Assembly: GCA_015956445.1 (NCBI GenBank)
Contig: WIUZ02000003.1
Location: forward strand, 1,550,001 to 1,614,000
Direction: 5' to 3'
DNA: 64,000 nt
From: Thelephora terrestris
Lineage: Eukaryota; Basidiomycota; Agaricomycetes; Thelephorales; Thelephoraceae
Shown here in pieces: positions 1 through 13,300 of the stretch. Under the pieces are notes generated by a model. That model saw only the letters and a list, made by a program, of their open reading frames with translations, was not told where the DNA came from and ran no database searches. Every line of letters starts with the position of its first letter. The stretch's first letter is position 1. The position numbers and the translations under genes were made by a program.

Positions 1-3000
1 TGCCCGGATGGCGGGTGCCAAGAGCCCTGGTAAGATTTGTTTTCCTCGTATGCACTTTGCGCTACCCGATCACCTAATCCTAGTTGAATTTCGTCTAGCG
101 GGGCACAGTTGAACTGCGGGCTTCACACTTGCCACTCGATGTGCCACCGCCTTCGTGATCATTCCAAGATGCCCTGCGAGGAAGTCCTGACTTCGAGCTG
201 TCCCAAAGGTCACACCGAAACCTGGAAGTGTCATCAGAAGCGCCCCTCTGTCTGCCGCATCTGTTCCCAAGATACCGAGCGTGCCGCAGACAAGCGGCGA
301 AAGGACTTTGAGTTACAGAAGAAGAGAGATGCGGAAAAACAGGCGCATGATGAGGCAATGGCCAAGATCAACGCCGAGTTGAATGCGAAGATCCAGGCTC
401 AGAAGGATTTGCAGCTTGCGAAGGACAGGGAAGCGGCATTGAAGCAGCAGGAGCAGGATATCAAGGATGCGGAAGAGAGAGCGAAGCAGAAGATCGCGGC
501 GGAGAAGAGGAGGAAGGATGAAGAGGCGAAGCGGGCTGCCGAACAGCAGGCCCATGATGAGAAGATGGCCAAGATTAGGGAGAAATTGGATGCGCAAATT
601 CGGGCTCAGAAAGATTTGCAGCTTGCGAAGGACAGGGAAGCGGCATTGAAGCAGCAGGAGCAGGATATGAAGGATGCGGAAGAGAGAGCGAAGCAGAAGA
701 TCGCGGCGGAGAAGAGGAGGAAGGATGAAGAGGCGAAGCGGGCTGCCGAACAGCAGGCCCATGATGAGAAGACAGCCAAGATTAGGGAGAAATTGGATGC
801 GCAAATTCGGGCTCAGAAAGATTTGCAGCTTGCGAAGGACAGGGAAGCGGCATTGAAGCAGCAGGAGCAGGATGTGAAGGATGCGGAAGAGAGGGTGAAG
901 CGGAAGCTTGCGGCAGAGAAGAAGAGGAAGGACGAAGAGAAGAAGAGGAAGGACGAAGAGAAGAAGAGGAAGGATGAAGAGAAGAAGATTGCCGCTGAAC
1001 AATCTGCCGCTGCTTCCAGCAGTTCCGTTGCTTCGACCCTCATCAATACCGTCAGGTCATTGTTGAGCCCCTTTACGGTCACACCATCCACGCAATCACC
1101 ACCGGAGACCACAGAGAAGAAGGAAGAGGAGAAGAAGAAGAAAAGGAAGGAATCTGAGGCTCGTTCCGAATGGCAGCGCCGAAAGGCTATCGATGGTGTC
1201 GTGAATCCACACACCGACGCGATCATGGAGATGATCGGTCTGGAGGCCGTGAAGCAGCAGGTGCTCAAGATAATGGACAAGGTCGATGTTACCGTGCGCC
1301 AAGATACCTCTCTCTCCAAGGAAAGATTCAACATTGTGCTCCTTGGGAATCCGGGAACAGGTATCAGTCGTTTGGTCCCTCAACACGCAACACCTGCTAA
1401 CTTTCTCTCTCAGGAAAGACTACTGTCGCAAGGCACTATGCCAAATTCCTGGCCTCCGTGGATGTTCTTCCTGGTGACGAGTTCGTGGAAACTACCGGGG
1501 CAAAACTTGGAAACGACGGAGTCCCTGGTGCCAAGAAGATGGTCGAAGATACTCTGAAGGCTGGTGGAGGTTGCATCTTCATCGACGAGGCATACCAACT
1601 TACCTCCCCACAAAACTACGGCGGTGGTCAAGTACTGGACTACTTGTTAGCGGAGATGGAGAATAACACCGGAAAGCTGGTTTTCATCCTCGCTGGGTAC
1701 AGCAGGCAAATGGAGAAGTTCTTCGAGCACAACCCTGGTATCCGCAGTCGTGTCCCTTACAAACTCAACTTCACGGACTACGAGGATGACGAGCTTCTTC
1801 TCATGCTCGAGCAACTGATTGAGAAGAAGTGGGACAAGCGCATGAAAGTGGAGGATGGTACAAAGGGCTTGTACTGTCGGATCGCTACCAGGCGGCTCGG
1901 ACGTGGTCGAGGTAGGGAAGGGTTTGGGAATGCTCGTGACTTGCAGCTCCTCTTTGCCAAGATCACGGAACGTCAGGCTGCTAGGCTCTCGAAGGAGAGA
2001 AGGGAGGGAGTCAAACCGGACGATTTCCTTCTCAAGAAAGAGGATCTCATCGGACCAGATCCGTCAACCGCGCTCCCCGAGTGCACTGCATGGAAGAAAC
2101 TCCAGGAACTCACCGGTCTGGAATCTGTGAAACAGTCGGTCAAGAATCTTATGGACTTCATCACAACCAACTACCAGCGAGAGCTTGCGGAGAAGAAGCC
2201 TGCGGAAGTTTCGTTGAATCGTGTTTTCTTGGGGAACCCTGGCACCGGGAAGACTACCGTCGCGAAGCTTTACAGTCAGATCCTGGCGGATCTCGGTCTC
2301 GTCAGCAATGGAGAAGGTAAAGAGTTATTCCGTGAATTAGATTGCTGTTCCTAACATAGGATCCCAGTTGTCATCAAGAATCCAGCAGATTTTGTGGGAA
2401 GCGCGCTTGGGGAATCTGAGAAGAACACTAAGGCCATCCTGGACTCGACAGTGGGGAAGATCCTGGTCATCGATGAGGCAAGTGAAAAGTGTGTCTCCCT
2501 CGCCTATCCCTGCTAACCATCCCCTTAGGCGTACGGTTTGTATGGCGGCGGTGGGAAAGGTGGAGCAAGCGGTGCGCACGATCCGTACAAAACCGCAGTC
2601 ATCGACACGATCGTCGCCGAGATCCAGAGTGTACCTGGGGAGGATAGATGTGTCTTACTTCTTGGTTATGAAGAGCAGATGGTGGAGATGTTTCAAGTGA
2701 GCGAGAATGAGAAATCCTGGTACTCACGCTGACCTAGCAATAGAACGTGAACCCAGGGTTGGCCCGTCGATTCGCGATCGAGAATGCTTTCCGATTTGAA
2801 GACTTCAACGATGACGAGTTGCGGGAGATTCTAAACTACAAGCTCAAAGCTCAGGATCTCTCTGCCACGGATTCAGCCAAGGATGTCGCCATCGAAGTCC
2901 TCTCGCGTTCTCGGAACCGCCCCAACTTCGGGAATGCTGGCGAATTAGAGAACCTCCTCAGCGTTGCAAAGAATAACCACCAGAAGAGGATGGCGCAGCT

Positions 3001-4610
3001 TCCCTTCAGTGCACGATCTGCCGACATGCTGTTCGAACCTCAGGATTTCGATCCGGATTACCAGCGTAGCGCGAATGCCACTTCGAACCTGAAAGAAATA
3101 TTCAAGGATGTTATCGGATGCGACAAGATCGTCAAGAAGCTTGAGGGGTTCCAACGTATCGCGCAGGCATCGAAGCAGAGTGGTCGCGATCCACGCGATC
3201 TCATTCCCACCAATTTCGTCTTCAAGGGTCCTCCAGGTTTGTTCCCAGGTTGGTACCATGCAGATGAGGGTCTGATCTTTGGTTATAGGTACTGGAAAAA
3301 CCACTACGGCGAGGAAGATGGGCAAAGTTTATTTCGACATGGGTTTTCTTTCATCCACCGAGGTTGTTGAATGTTCGGCATCCGATCTCGTTGGTCAGTA
3401 CGTTGGTCAGACCGGCCCGAAGACGAAGGCAGTCTTCGATAGGGCGCTTGGGAAGGTTCTTTTCATCGACGAGGCGTACCGATTGAGCGAAGGTCACTTT
3501 GCAAAGGAGGCTATGGACGAGTTGGTCGGCATCCTCACTCAAGAGCGGTACAAGGCAAAGCTGGTTGTCATCCTCGCTGGCTACGACCAAGAGATCAACC
3601 AGCTCCTCTCCGTCAACCCCGGTCTTTCCAGTCGGTTCCCCGACGAGATTGTTTTCGAGAACATGACCTCCGCGATGTGCATCAAGGTTCTCGAAAAGGC
3701 CTTGGCGAAGGAGGATATCGTGATTGATGGGCTCGAGGACCCCTCCCAGCTTTACACGGAGTTTATCATCTTGTTCGACCAGCTTTCTGACCTTCCTTCG
3801 TGGGGAAATGCGCGCGATGTCATTACAATTTCCAAGAGGATGATCCGGACCGCGATCGAGAACTCCCTTGATTCGCCACAACAAAGATCCGACCCATCAA
3901 TCACCTTGTCTGCTCAGGATGCTCTCACCTGCATGAAAGATACGCTCAAGGACCTCCGCGACCGCGGAAACGTACCCAAGAACCCTTCACCACCCGCACA
4001 TTCGCATCTCCCTCCGATTCAGCCACCCCCGACTGCAACACCTCCGTCAATCAAGACCACGACCGCGACTAAACAAGCAACCAAGACTGCTCCCCCGAAA
4101 CAGCCTCCTCCCGAACCTATCCAAGAAGTCAAAGCGGAGGAACAGTCAGATGGAAGAGATCCTGGTGTTTCGGACGCGGTGTGGAGACAGCTCCAGGCCG
4201 ATCAAGCGGCAGCGGTCAAGGAGCAGAGGCGACGTGAGGAAGCGATCGAGAAAGTTCGGAAGGAGTTGCGCGAGGCTCAGGAGGCTCAGGAGAAAGCTCA
4301 GAGGGAGATTGCGAAGGCATTAGAGGAAGCACGGTTGGCGGACAGGAAGAGACGAGAGGAGATTATGAAGAAGCTGGAGGAGGAGAGGCTGAGGGAAGCT
4401 GCGGCTAGGGCTGAACGTGAGAGGAAGGCGGCCGAGTTGAAGGCAAAAGAGGAAGCGGAGAGGCTTAAGAGGCTGAGAGAAGCCAAGGCCCAGGCCAAAT
4501 TGCGAGAGATCGGAATTTGTCCTGCAGGATATGTTTGGATCAAGCAACTGGGTGGATATCGGTGTTCTGCTGGTGGTCACTTTGTGACCGACGCGCAGCT
4601 GGGATTCTGA
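1..4610 (+). CDS. ZNFX1-like helicase / NFX1 zinc finger / triple CbbX-type AAA+ protein, left copy, 5' part outside window
   Basis: This is the 3' part of a giant gene; a whole second copy lies at 7345-14855. Visible exons are about 1-29, 99-1360, 1414-2316, 2368-2477, 2529-2696, 2744-3236 and 3289-4610. In order they encode Cys/His-rich NFX1-type zinc-finger sequence (many C-x3-C and C-x3-H spacings near 110-270), a long Glu/Lys/Arg coiled coil (300-1000), three CbbX/SpoVK-like AAA+ domains (Walker A GNPGTGKTT, GNPGTGKTT, GPPGTGKTT; Walker B IFIDEAY, ILVIDEA, VLFIDEAY), a Pro-rich linker, a second coiled coil and a short C-terminal Cys motif. The helicase half must lie upstream of the window. 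Every splice site matches the right copy. The clear difference is a longer first coiled coil made of 207 bp repeats. Family knowledge suggests an RNA-binding or remodelling ATPase; the exact role is unknown. Confidence 0.85.
343..963 (+). repeat. 207-bp in-frame tandem repeat, about three units
   Basis: Three consecutive units start near 343, 550 and 757, each 207 bp (69 codons), encoding a charged helical block that runs from AHDEKMAKIREKLDAQI through KDLQLAKDREAALKQQEQD to AEKRRKDEEAKRAAEQQ. The second and third units are almost identical in DNA. The right gene copy has only one unit at the matching place (about 11040-11250). The third unit ends in a short KKRKDEE triplication (about 915-990). 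Confidence 0.9.
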
Positions 4611-5472
4611 GATGGTCAGGACTGTTAATGTGTAGACACCTCACTGCTATGCCTGTCTATTAGAGTTTGCAATCATTCGAGACTTCGCTTTGGAGTGGAA
4701 TCACAGATGTGTTGCAAACGTTGGAAAATAAGGAGTCAGCCAGCGCTGAAACCTAGAATGAAACCGTACCAGGGGGTTGAGTAAGCTCGTAATGAATCCC
4801 CTGCAGGAACGAAATGAAACGGTTTTGCGAAAATTGAACCACCTTTTGTAAAACGTTATCTCTGTTTTCTGGAGGGAGAGAAAACGGGAGACTGCTGAGG
4901 AGAGCCGTTCGGATATTCGGGAGGGACGAGCAACGTAAAGGTCCCAGAATGGGGTCGCTGTAATCTTGGCGATCCCACAAATCGCGTCGCGAAGTCTTGG
5001 AAGGCAAAACCTAAAGCGATAGGTCCTTTTCCATCTTTGGGCATAGTTCAAGAGGCAAGGAGTATATAAGTCCAGCGAGTACACCGTAGAGACGCATCCT
5101 GTCTTTTCCGTTCTGTTCTCTAAAAATCCCACAAAACGTTGTCCCTTGATTCCTCCTCCCGTCTCCCGAGTGTTGGCACTCGTCTCTCGACACTCGTCGC
5201 CTGAGTGTTGCTACCTCACGGTAGCTTCCGGACGCGTGGTTAACGGAGGTGATGATCACAAAACAGTTGTGCTGCGTGATGAAAGGGAATCAATGTCGAG
5301 ATGTGCAACAGCGGGTAAACCCTCCTGGTTGTACCTGATCTCACCTCCGCGGCGTGTATCAAAATGGCCAAGATGCGAACAAGGCCGCAGAGGTATATAA
5401 ATCGTCGGTCGTCTCTCCCTCCAACTCAGATCCCCCGCCTACCAGCACTTCGCCTCCTCCAACCTTTCAGCA
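4611..5472. other. Intergenic: duplicated 3' flank, then diverged half of a foldback-like repeat
   Basis: The first ~140 bases after the stop match the 3' flank of the right copy (14856-14990), so the tandem duplication includes downstream DNA. At about 5057-5230 a stretch resembles one arm of the foldback element at 48146-48517: a tatataa motif, then gttgtccctt, then gagtgttgc and a cctcacggtagcttcc end. No convincing gene was seen here. Confidence 0.5.
5394..5400 (+). promoter_or_regulatory. TATA box upstream of cyclin-like gene
   Basis: The sequence tatataa lies 73 bases before the ATG at 5473. A pyrimidine-rich stretch follows it, which is a common fungal promoter layout. Confidence 0.5.
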
Positions 5473-6115
5473 ATGATGCACATCCACACTGCCTCTCAGA
5501 TCAAAGCCTCGAAGCACTCCAAGACCCTGCTTGAGCTCATCATGCTTCGTGTCAACAGAAATCTAGTTGGTAGGTGTCTGCCTCCGATAGAAATACCACA
5601 ATAGACTCACCGAAGGTCACAATAGAACACATCGTTCACGAGACGATTGATACGGTCAACAAGGCCATCGAATCCCCTTCCTCTTCTCGTGGCAGGTGCA
5701 AAACTCGACATCCTAAAGCCAACGACTTTGCGGAGTTTGCCGTCAACGTGATCGGACGGGCGGAGGTTCCAATTGCTGGAGTCGTCACTCTCGTCTACAT
5801 CAACCGTTCGCGACCTCACCTCTTCGTCGAAGCTGAGGAATGGGCTTTCCACCGCGTCTTCCTCGGGGTTCTCATACTTGCCTCAAAGGTACGCTTGTCA
5901 GATCATCATCCAACTCTTGCAGAGAATCCTGATCCCTATCCTTTTGATGCTTTCAGGAATCCGTCTTCTCGGCTGCAATACCAGCGCTTACCCTTCTAGT
6001 TCCGCTCAGCCATCCAACTGGAAACCCTCCACTCAAGATTCGGTCTGAAATCTTTCCCATCACGGTTGGCCATTTCTTCCTGTCTCGACCCGCATCCCCG
6101 AAACACGACGCTTAG
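5473..6115 (+). pseudogene. PHO80/PCL-type cyclin, truncated cyclin box
   Basis: Exon 5473-5569 joins exon 5605-5888 in frame across a 35-base intron. The product starts MMHIHTASQIKASKHSK and contains AEFAVNVIGRAEVPI, TLVYINRSRPHL and EEWAFHRVFLGVLILASK, the first half of a basidiomycete PHO80/PCL-like cyclin box (normally a partner of a cyclin-dependent kinase). The usual continuation after ASK (a Tyr-Leu-Asn-Asp helix and the FLDVLDW helix) was not found in any frame downstream. A third exon from about 5949 can be read to a stop at 6115 but has no cyclin character. A TATA box and spliceable introns remain. Likely a decayed or truncated paralogue left between the two big tandem copies; a short expressed cyclin fragment cannot be excluded. 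Confidence 0.6.
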
Positions 6116-7344
6116 GACGTTCGATGAATGTTACACTTTGCCAGATGAGATTAACTCCGCTCACTTGAAGTTAGAACCTGCGGCCCACTGGCTCAACTCC
6201 GCTCGGCCCGTGAACATCCAATTCTCAACTCGCGCGCACAGATCGCGATGGTGATACCGAGGAAGCAGACAGCTGCCACGCTCTGATGCGGGTTAGTTAA
6301 CGCGGAAGGTCGCGGAAGTCGTTGATGACGCGTGAGTCGTGACGTATCAGCGTAAGTCCATCAGGCCCGCCGCTCCGACCCGCCGTTCTATCTTAGATTC
6401 TTACCCATCACCGCCCCATTCATCATCACCAGGCGGCACTGGGACATCCTGGAAGTTACAAATCGCACTTGGATGAGACCCCCGTTTCCTCAAGCTCAGC
6501 GTTCGCTTCAGTCCTCCGGACCTGACCCCGAAGTTTTGACGCTCCCCTTCAATACAGATATGAAATCCGTTCTTCGCATCATAAAACAGGTGCTTGTCCA
6601 ATACATATGCACGAGGTGGCTTATTTTCTTATTATCTTCGGTCTCCCAGTCATTTGAAGTGCGACCTTATTTCAATCATAGTCGCTGACGCACGCGTGCG
6701 CAATCGATGGCATACATTCATAGTCCGCGGTCCAATATTCATCACCGGATCGTTCCGAACAGAAGTGGGACAGGAAGCAGCCTGTGAGACGCCCTAGGGC
6801 ATATTCGGTCTGGTGTTGTGTGAGTCTATCCGCCCATTTGGACTGATCAGATTGCATGGATACTCAAGCTGGACTAATCGGAGCGCCAAATGTGACCTGG
6901 TCTCCCCTCATTGGCCATAGAGCAGAGCTCGTAACCTTTCTACGTTTTATGAGAAACCTGTAATGCATAATCTTCATCGATGGGACCGGTTTCTCTTCAC
7001 CGACCGCGGCAAGATTTTACGACAAGCTTGCTCATCCTGGGCTTTATTTGAGGTTTCGACCCAACATTTTAGGGGGGCACACGACCGCGAACCGGCTTAC
7101 CTTCCCCATCCAAAGCGGGCTCTAGGACGCCATACAGTAGGCTCGGCACGCATTAGGTAAGGAGGCTATCCTTTGGGGTCATTCAATTGATTACTTTTGG
7201 GGTAGGTAGATTGTCCGACGACCACGACGATGCCACATGGAAACGCCGCACCCCCCGCCACACTTTTCGACCAACCCCTCCGATCTCCTACTACTACATC
7301 CACATCCGTGAAACGATACCGCGACATAGGTTTACAGTATCAAC
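6116..7344. other. Intergenic, upstream region of the helicase-AAA gene
   Basis: No reading frame here has recognisable protein character. The stretch presumably holds the promoter of the gene starting at 7345; no convincing TATA box was found close to that ATG. Confidence 0.4.
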
Positions 7345-10300
7345 ATGGATGCGCGCGCAACTCGGCTCCAGAGGAACTTCGACGATGTCATCTACGGCCG
7401 GAGAGCTCTCGCCCCAAACGCATCATCACTTTTCGTTCAGGGCCTATGCATGCAATCGGACGCTGCTGGGTGCCTTCACAAGCTCAATAACACCAAGGAG
7501 GGTCTCAAAGCGATCCAAACCGTGATGCGGATGGACACCTCTCCTGCTTTCATGAACGGGCACGGTGCTCAAGTTCTCACCTACTTCCAGCATCCAGACT
7601 TGGAGAGCCTCAGCGGAGGACGATACTTGCAGGAGGTTGTCACCAAAATCGCTGATCCCCCGATTTTCTGGGACGCGTTTGTGAACGCCTTCAAGGGAGG
7701 GAAGTTGGAGGAGCCGGCCACGCTCTGTTTTGCGTGGTTGTTACTTCGGCTTGTATCCTTACCTGGGGATGAGGCAGACGCGTACCGCCCGGTCGCGCAG
7801 GACACGACCGTCGTCGACGCATTGGTTGCCTCGCAGAATAACGACATCCGTACCATCGCGCACAAGATAAGACACATCGTTTCTACCCACACCTGCGGCG
7901 TCCTTGTTACCGCAGATATCGGTCCCGGTGGAAGACACGACAATGACTTCGAAGACTTTAGGAAAATCGCCATCCTCCCGACTGCCGACGAGATCACTTC
8001 CAAAGAACAGCCCCACTACAGAACCAGCGATGAATTGGACGACCCTGCGACCGTCGATACTCGGCGAGGCACCTATCTTGATAACCACTTCCGTCTCCTC
8101 CGCGAGGACATGGTTTACGATATGAGGGAGGAATTGGAGATCGTGCAGGGGAAAAAGAAGGGTCACAGAATGGGGTTGATGGTTGAGGGTTTGAAATTGA
8201 TCGATTCGTACTGTGGGACCCCTGACCGCCGAGTGAAGTGGGGAATCCAGCTGGAATGTTCGAAAGACTTGCCGATCTTTGAGGGTGTCAAGCCCAAGGA
8301 TCGGAAGACCGCACTACAGAACCAACGACGGTTCGCGAAACACGGGTCGATGGCTTGCATTCTCATCAACGACAAAGTCATCGGGTTCGCCTCTATCCAC
8401 CGAGATGAAGACCTCCTCTCCCAAAAACCCCCTATCTTCGTCGTCCAGCTGGAGGGAGAAGCTGGTACCGTCAATATTCTCACCAGGCTCAAGACGGCGA
8501 ACAACGTGAAGATGGTCCAGATCGATACTGCTCTGTTTGCCTATGAGCCTGTCCTCAAGGCGATACAAGAAATCAAGGACGTACCTCTCGCAGAAGAGTT
8601 GCTTTTCTGGAGGGACGACAGCCCCATTCGACCCCCTTCCTTCGATGAACCCGATATCGTTGCCGCCCTCGAGGTGGATTCTGGTTGCGAACTTCAGTCG
8701 TATCTTGGGACTCCCAAATCCATCAAACTTGATGAGAAACAGGCAGCTTCCCTCGTGACAGGCCTTACGCAGAAGGTTTCCTTGATCCAGGGACCACCCG
8801 GTGAGCTTGAGTTTGGTGATCTGCCTTCGGTGTTGCTAAACTGGATGATTAGGGACCGGAAAATCCTTCATTGGGGCGTTATTGGCCAAGATCCTCCACG
8901 ACCAGACAAACAGCAAGATCCTCGTTTGTTGCTACACGAACCACGCCCTCGACCAGTTCCTCGAAGACCTCATGAAGAATGGCATCCCCTCGTCAAGTAT
9001 CGTTCGCCTAGGCGGGAAAGCTACCCCGGCCACCGAACTCCTCCAGCTGGAGAAACAGAGCACGAATTACAGGAGGACACCAATGGAGCACATGGCCATC
9101 GACGAGATCAAGAAGCTCCGGGACCAGAACTGCACTCAGCTCCAGAAATCTTTCGACGCGTACAAGTCTGCTTACATTCAAAACCCTCAGTTGCTCGAAT
9201 ATCTCGAGTTTGAGGATGCCGAATACTTCGCGGCGTTTGAGATCCCCAAGTCCAACGACGGCCACAAGCTGATTGGGCCGAACGGGAAGCCGGTCCACGA
9301 TTTTTTCCTCCTTGATAAATGGATGAAGGGTCACGACGCCGGATTCCTCCGCCGCGAAAAGAGCGTCGCTAGAGCGAAAAAAATCTGGTCGATGTCGGGG
9401 AAGGAACGCCAAGAAAAGTTGAAGACGTGGAGGGATGCCCTCTTCAAGGAACAGGTTGCTCACGTGTACGACAATGGGGAAGCATACAACAGCTGTTTGG
9501 CGTCGATCGAGCGGATGTTCGGGCGGAAGAACGAGGCGATTCTGAACGAGAAGAGGATCATCGCTTGTACGACGACCGGAGCCGCCAAGCATGGCGAGCG
9601 GATCCGAGCTGCTTCCCCGACCGTTGTTCTTGTGGAGGAGGCCGGAGAGATCTTGGAGAGTCATGTTCTCACCGCGCTCGGTCCAAACACGGACCAGCTG
9701 ATTCTGATCGGTGATCACAAGTCGGTGTTTCCTCTGTGCCTACTCAGTGCGAGTGCGCTTACGATCTTCACAGGCAACTTCGTCCCAAGATAAACAACTA
9801 TGGTTTCACGGTCGAGAGAGGTAGTGGTTTCAATCTCAATGTTTCGCTTTTCGAGCGGCTGGTCCAAAAGGGATTCCCTCACGAAACTCTTCAATCACAG
9901 CACCGTATGCGACCGGAGATTTCAGCCCTCATCCGCGCTTTAACGTACCCAGATCTCGTCGACGCTCCTTCCACCGCATCCCGTCCAGATATCCGCGGGC
10001 TTCGTGACAATATCATATTCATCAACCATGACCGCCCGGAAGATGAGGAAACTCGTCTCTCAGATCGCAAGGACCTTGGGTCGAAGACATCCAAGCGCAA
10101 CACACATGAGGCGTGGATGGTTTTAAGGATCGTTCGGTATTTGGCGCAGAACGGGTATGGATCTGAGAAGCTCGTCGTCTTGACGCCGTACCTGGGGCAG
10201 CTTTCCAACCTTCAGGACGTGTTAAAGTCGGAGAACGATCCCGTGCTGAACGATCTGGATTCGTTTGATCTCGTTAAGGCTGGGTTGATGCCTGCTGCGG

Positions 10301-13300
10301 CTGCAAAGATTGGGAAGAATCCTCTGAGGTTGGCGACTATTGGTACGTGCTTGTCGTCTTGCTGGTGTGGGATGGAATGGCTGAAGCCTCGCTTTCCCTT
10401 AGACAACTACCAAGGAGAAGAGAGCGATATCGTGATCACAACTCTCACTCGCAGTAACTCAGATCATGACATCGGATTCATGTTTTCTCCGGAACGTGTT
10501 AACGTTTTGCTCTCTCGAGCTCGAAACGCCATGATCATGATCGGGAATGCGGATACGTTCACGAAATCGCGGAAGGGCGGGGAGTTGTGGATGAGGTTGT
10601 TCAAGATGCTCCGAACGAATGGTCATATCTATGATGGATTGCCTATTAGGTGTTTCCGGCACCCAGACCGTACCTCTCTCGTGAAGGAACCTAAACAGTT
10701 CGATGTGGATTGTCCGGATGGAGGATGCCAAGAGCTTTGGTAGGCTTTTTTTCGTCGAACGCGCTTCACGTCACTTAATCCGGGTATTCCGTCTAGTGGG
10801 GCAAATTTGAACTGCGGAGTACATTCTTGCCAATCGAAGTGCCATCAGCTCAGCGATCACTCGAAGATGCAATGCGGGGAAGTCATGACTTCGAACTGTC
10901 CCGTTGGTCACGCGCAAACCTGGAAGTGTCACCAGAAGCAACCGCTTGCCTGCCGTATATGTGATCGAGACGCCAAGCGTGCCGCGGAGAAGCAGCTGAA
11001 GGACTTTGAGTTGCAGAAGAAGAGGGATGCGGAGCAGCAGGCGCACGATGAGAAGATGGCCAAGATTAGGGAGAATTTGGATGCGCAGCTCCAGGCTCAG
11101 AAGGATTTGCAGCTCGCGAAGGATAGGGAGGCGGCTTTGAAGCAGCAAGAGCAGGATGTGAAGGATGCGGAAGAGAGGGTGAAGCAGAAGATTGCAGCGG
11201 AGAAGAAGAAGAAGAAGGAGGATGAGGCAAAGAGGGCTGCTGAACAAGCTGCCGCTGCTTCCAGCTCTGCTGCTCCGACCATCATCGATAGCGCCAAGTC
11301 CCTGCTGAACAATCTTACGGGCAAACCGTCCAAACAGTCATCACCAGAGACCACGGGGAAGAAGGGCAAGGGGGGAAAGAAAGAGAAGCGGAAGGAATCC
11401 CAGGCTCAGATCGAATGGCAGCGTCGAAAAGACACTGATGGTGTCGTGAATCCCCACATCGATGCGATAATGGATATGATTGGCCTGGAGTCGGTGAAGC
11501 AGCAGGTGCTCAAGATAATGGACAAGGTCGATGTGACCTTGCGCCAAGATACCTCTCTCTCCAAGGAACGATTCAATATTGTGCTCCTTGGGAATCCGGG
11601 AACAGGTATCAGTCGTTTGATTGCTCAACATGCAATGCCTGCTAACTTTTCTTCTCAGGAAAGACTACTGTCGCAAGGCACTATGCCAAATTCCTGGCCT
11701 CCGTGGATGTTCTTCCTGGTGATGAGTTCGTGGAAACCACTGGGGCAAAACTTGGAAACGACGGGGTCCCTGGTGCCAAGAAGATGGTCGAAGATACTCT
11801 CAAGGCTGGTGGAGGTTCCATCTTCATCGACGAGGCATACCAACTTACCTCCCCACAAAACTACGGCGGTGGTCAAGTACTGGACTACTTGTTAGCGGAG
11901 ATGGAGAATAACATCGGAAAGCTGGTGTTCATCCTCGCTGGGTACAGCAAGCAGATGGAGAGGTTCTTCGAACACAACCCTGGTATCCCCAGTCGCGTCC
12001 CTTACAAACTTAACTTCACGGACTACGAGGATGACGAGCTTCTTCTCATGCTCGAGCAACAGATCGAGAAGAAGTGGAATAAGCGCATGAAGATCGAGGA
12101 TGGTAGCCGGGGCTTATATTGTCGGATCGCTACCAGGAGGCTCGGACGTGGTCGAGGTAGAGAAGGGTTTGGGAATGCTCGTGACTTGCAGCTCCTCTTC
12201 GCCAAGATCACGGAACGTCAGGCTGCTAGGCTCTCGAAGGAGAGAAGGGAGGGAGTCAAACCGGACGATTTCCTTCTCAAGAAAGAGGATCTCATCGGAC
12301 CAGATCCGTCAACCGCGCTTCCCGAGTGCACGGCATGGAAGAAACTCCAGGAACTTACCGGTTTGGAATCTGTGAAACAGTCGGTCAAGAATCTTATGGA
12401 CTTCATCACAACCAACTACAAGCGAGAGCTTGCAGAGAAGAAGCCTGCGGAAGTTTCATTGAATCGTGTTTTCTTGGGGAATCCTGGTACCGGAAAGACT
12501 ACCGTCGCGAAGCTTTACAGTCAGATCCTGGCGGATCTCGGTCTCGTCAGCAATGGAGAAGGTAAAGAGTTATTCCGTGAATTAGATTGCTGTTCCTAAC
12601 ATTGGATCCCAGTTGTCATCAAGAATCCAGCAGATTTTGTGGGAAGCGCGCTTGGAGAATCTGAGAAGAACACTAAGGCCATCCTGGACTCGACCGTGGG
12701 GAAGATCCTGGTCATCGATGAGGCAAGTGACAAGTGTGTCTCCCTCGCCGATCCTTGCTAATCATCTCCTTAGGCGTACGGTTTGTATGGCGGTGGTGGG
12801 AAAGGTGGAGCAAGCGGTGCGCACGATCCGTACAAAACCGCAGTCATCGACACGATCGTCGCCGAGATCCAGAGTGTACCTGGGGAGGATAGATGTGTCT
12901 TACTTCTTGGTTACGAAGAGCAGATGGTGGAAATGTTTCAAGTGAGCGAGATTGAGAAATCCTGGTACTCACGCTGACCTAGCGATAGAACGTGAACCCA
13001 GGGTTGGCCCGTCGATTCGCGATCGAGAATGCTTTCCGATTTGAAGACTTCAACGATGACGAGTTGCGGGAGATTCTGAACTACAAGCTCAAAGCTCAGG
13101 ATCTCTCTGCTACGGATTCAGCCAAGGATGTCGCCATCGAAGTCCTCTCACGTTCTCGGAACCGCCCCAACTTCGGGAATGCTGGTGAATTGGAGAACCT
13201 CCTCAGCGTTGCAAAGAATAACCACCAGAAGAGGATGGCCCAGCTTCCCCTCAGTGCACGATCTGCCGACATGCTGTTCGAACCTCAGGATTTCGATCCG

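Noticed and set aside
313-1002. Long minus-strand open frame opposite the coiled coil
   Set aside because: It is the mirror of the repetitive Glu/Lys-rich coding strand (Leu/Arg-rich) and has no protein features of its own.
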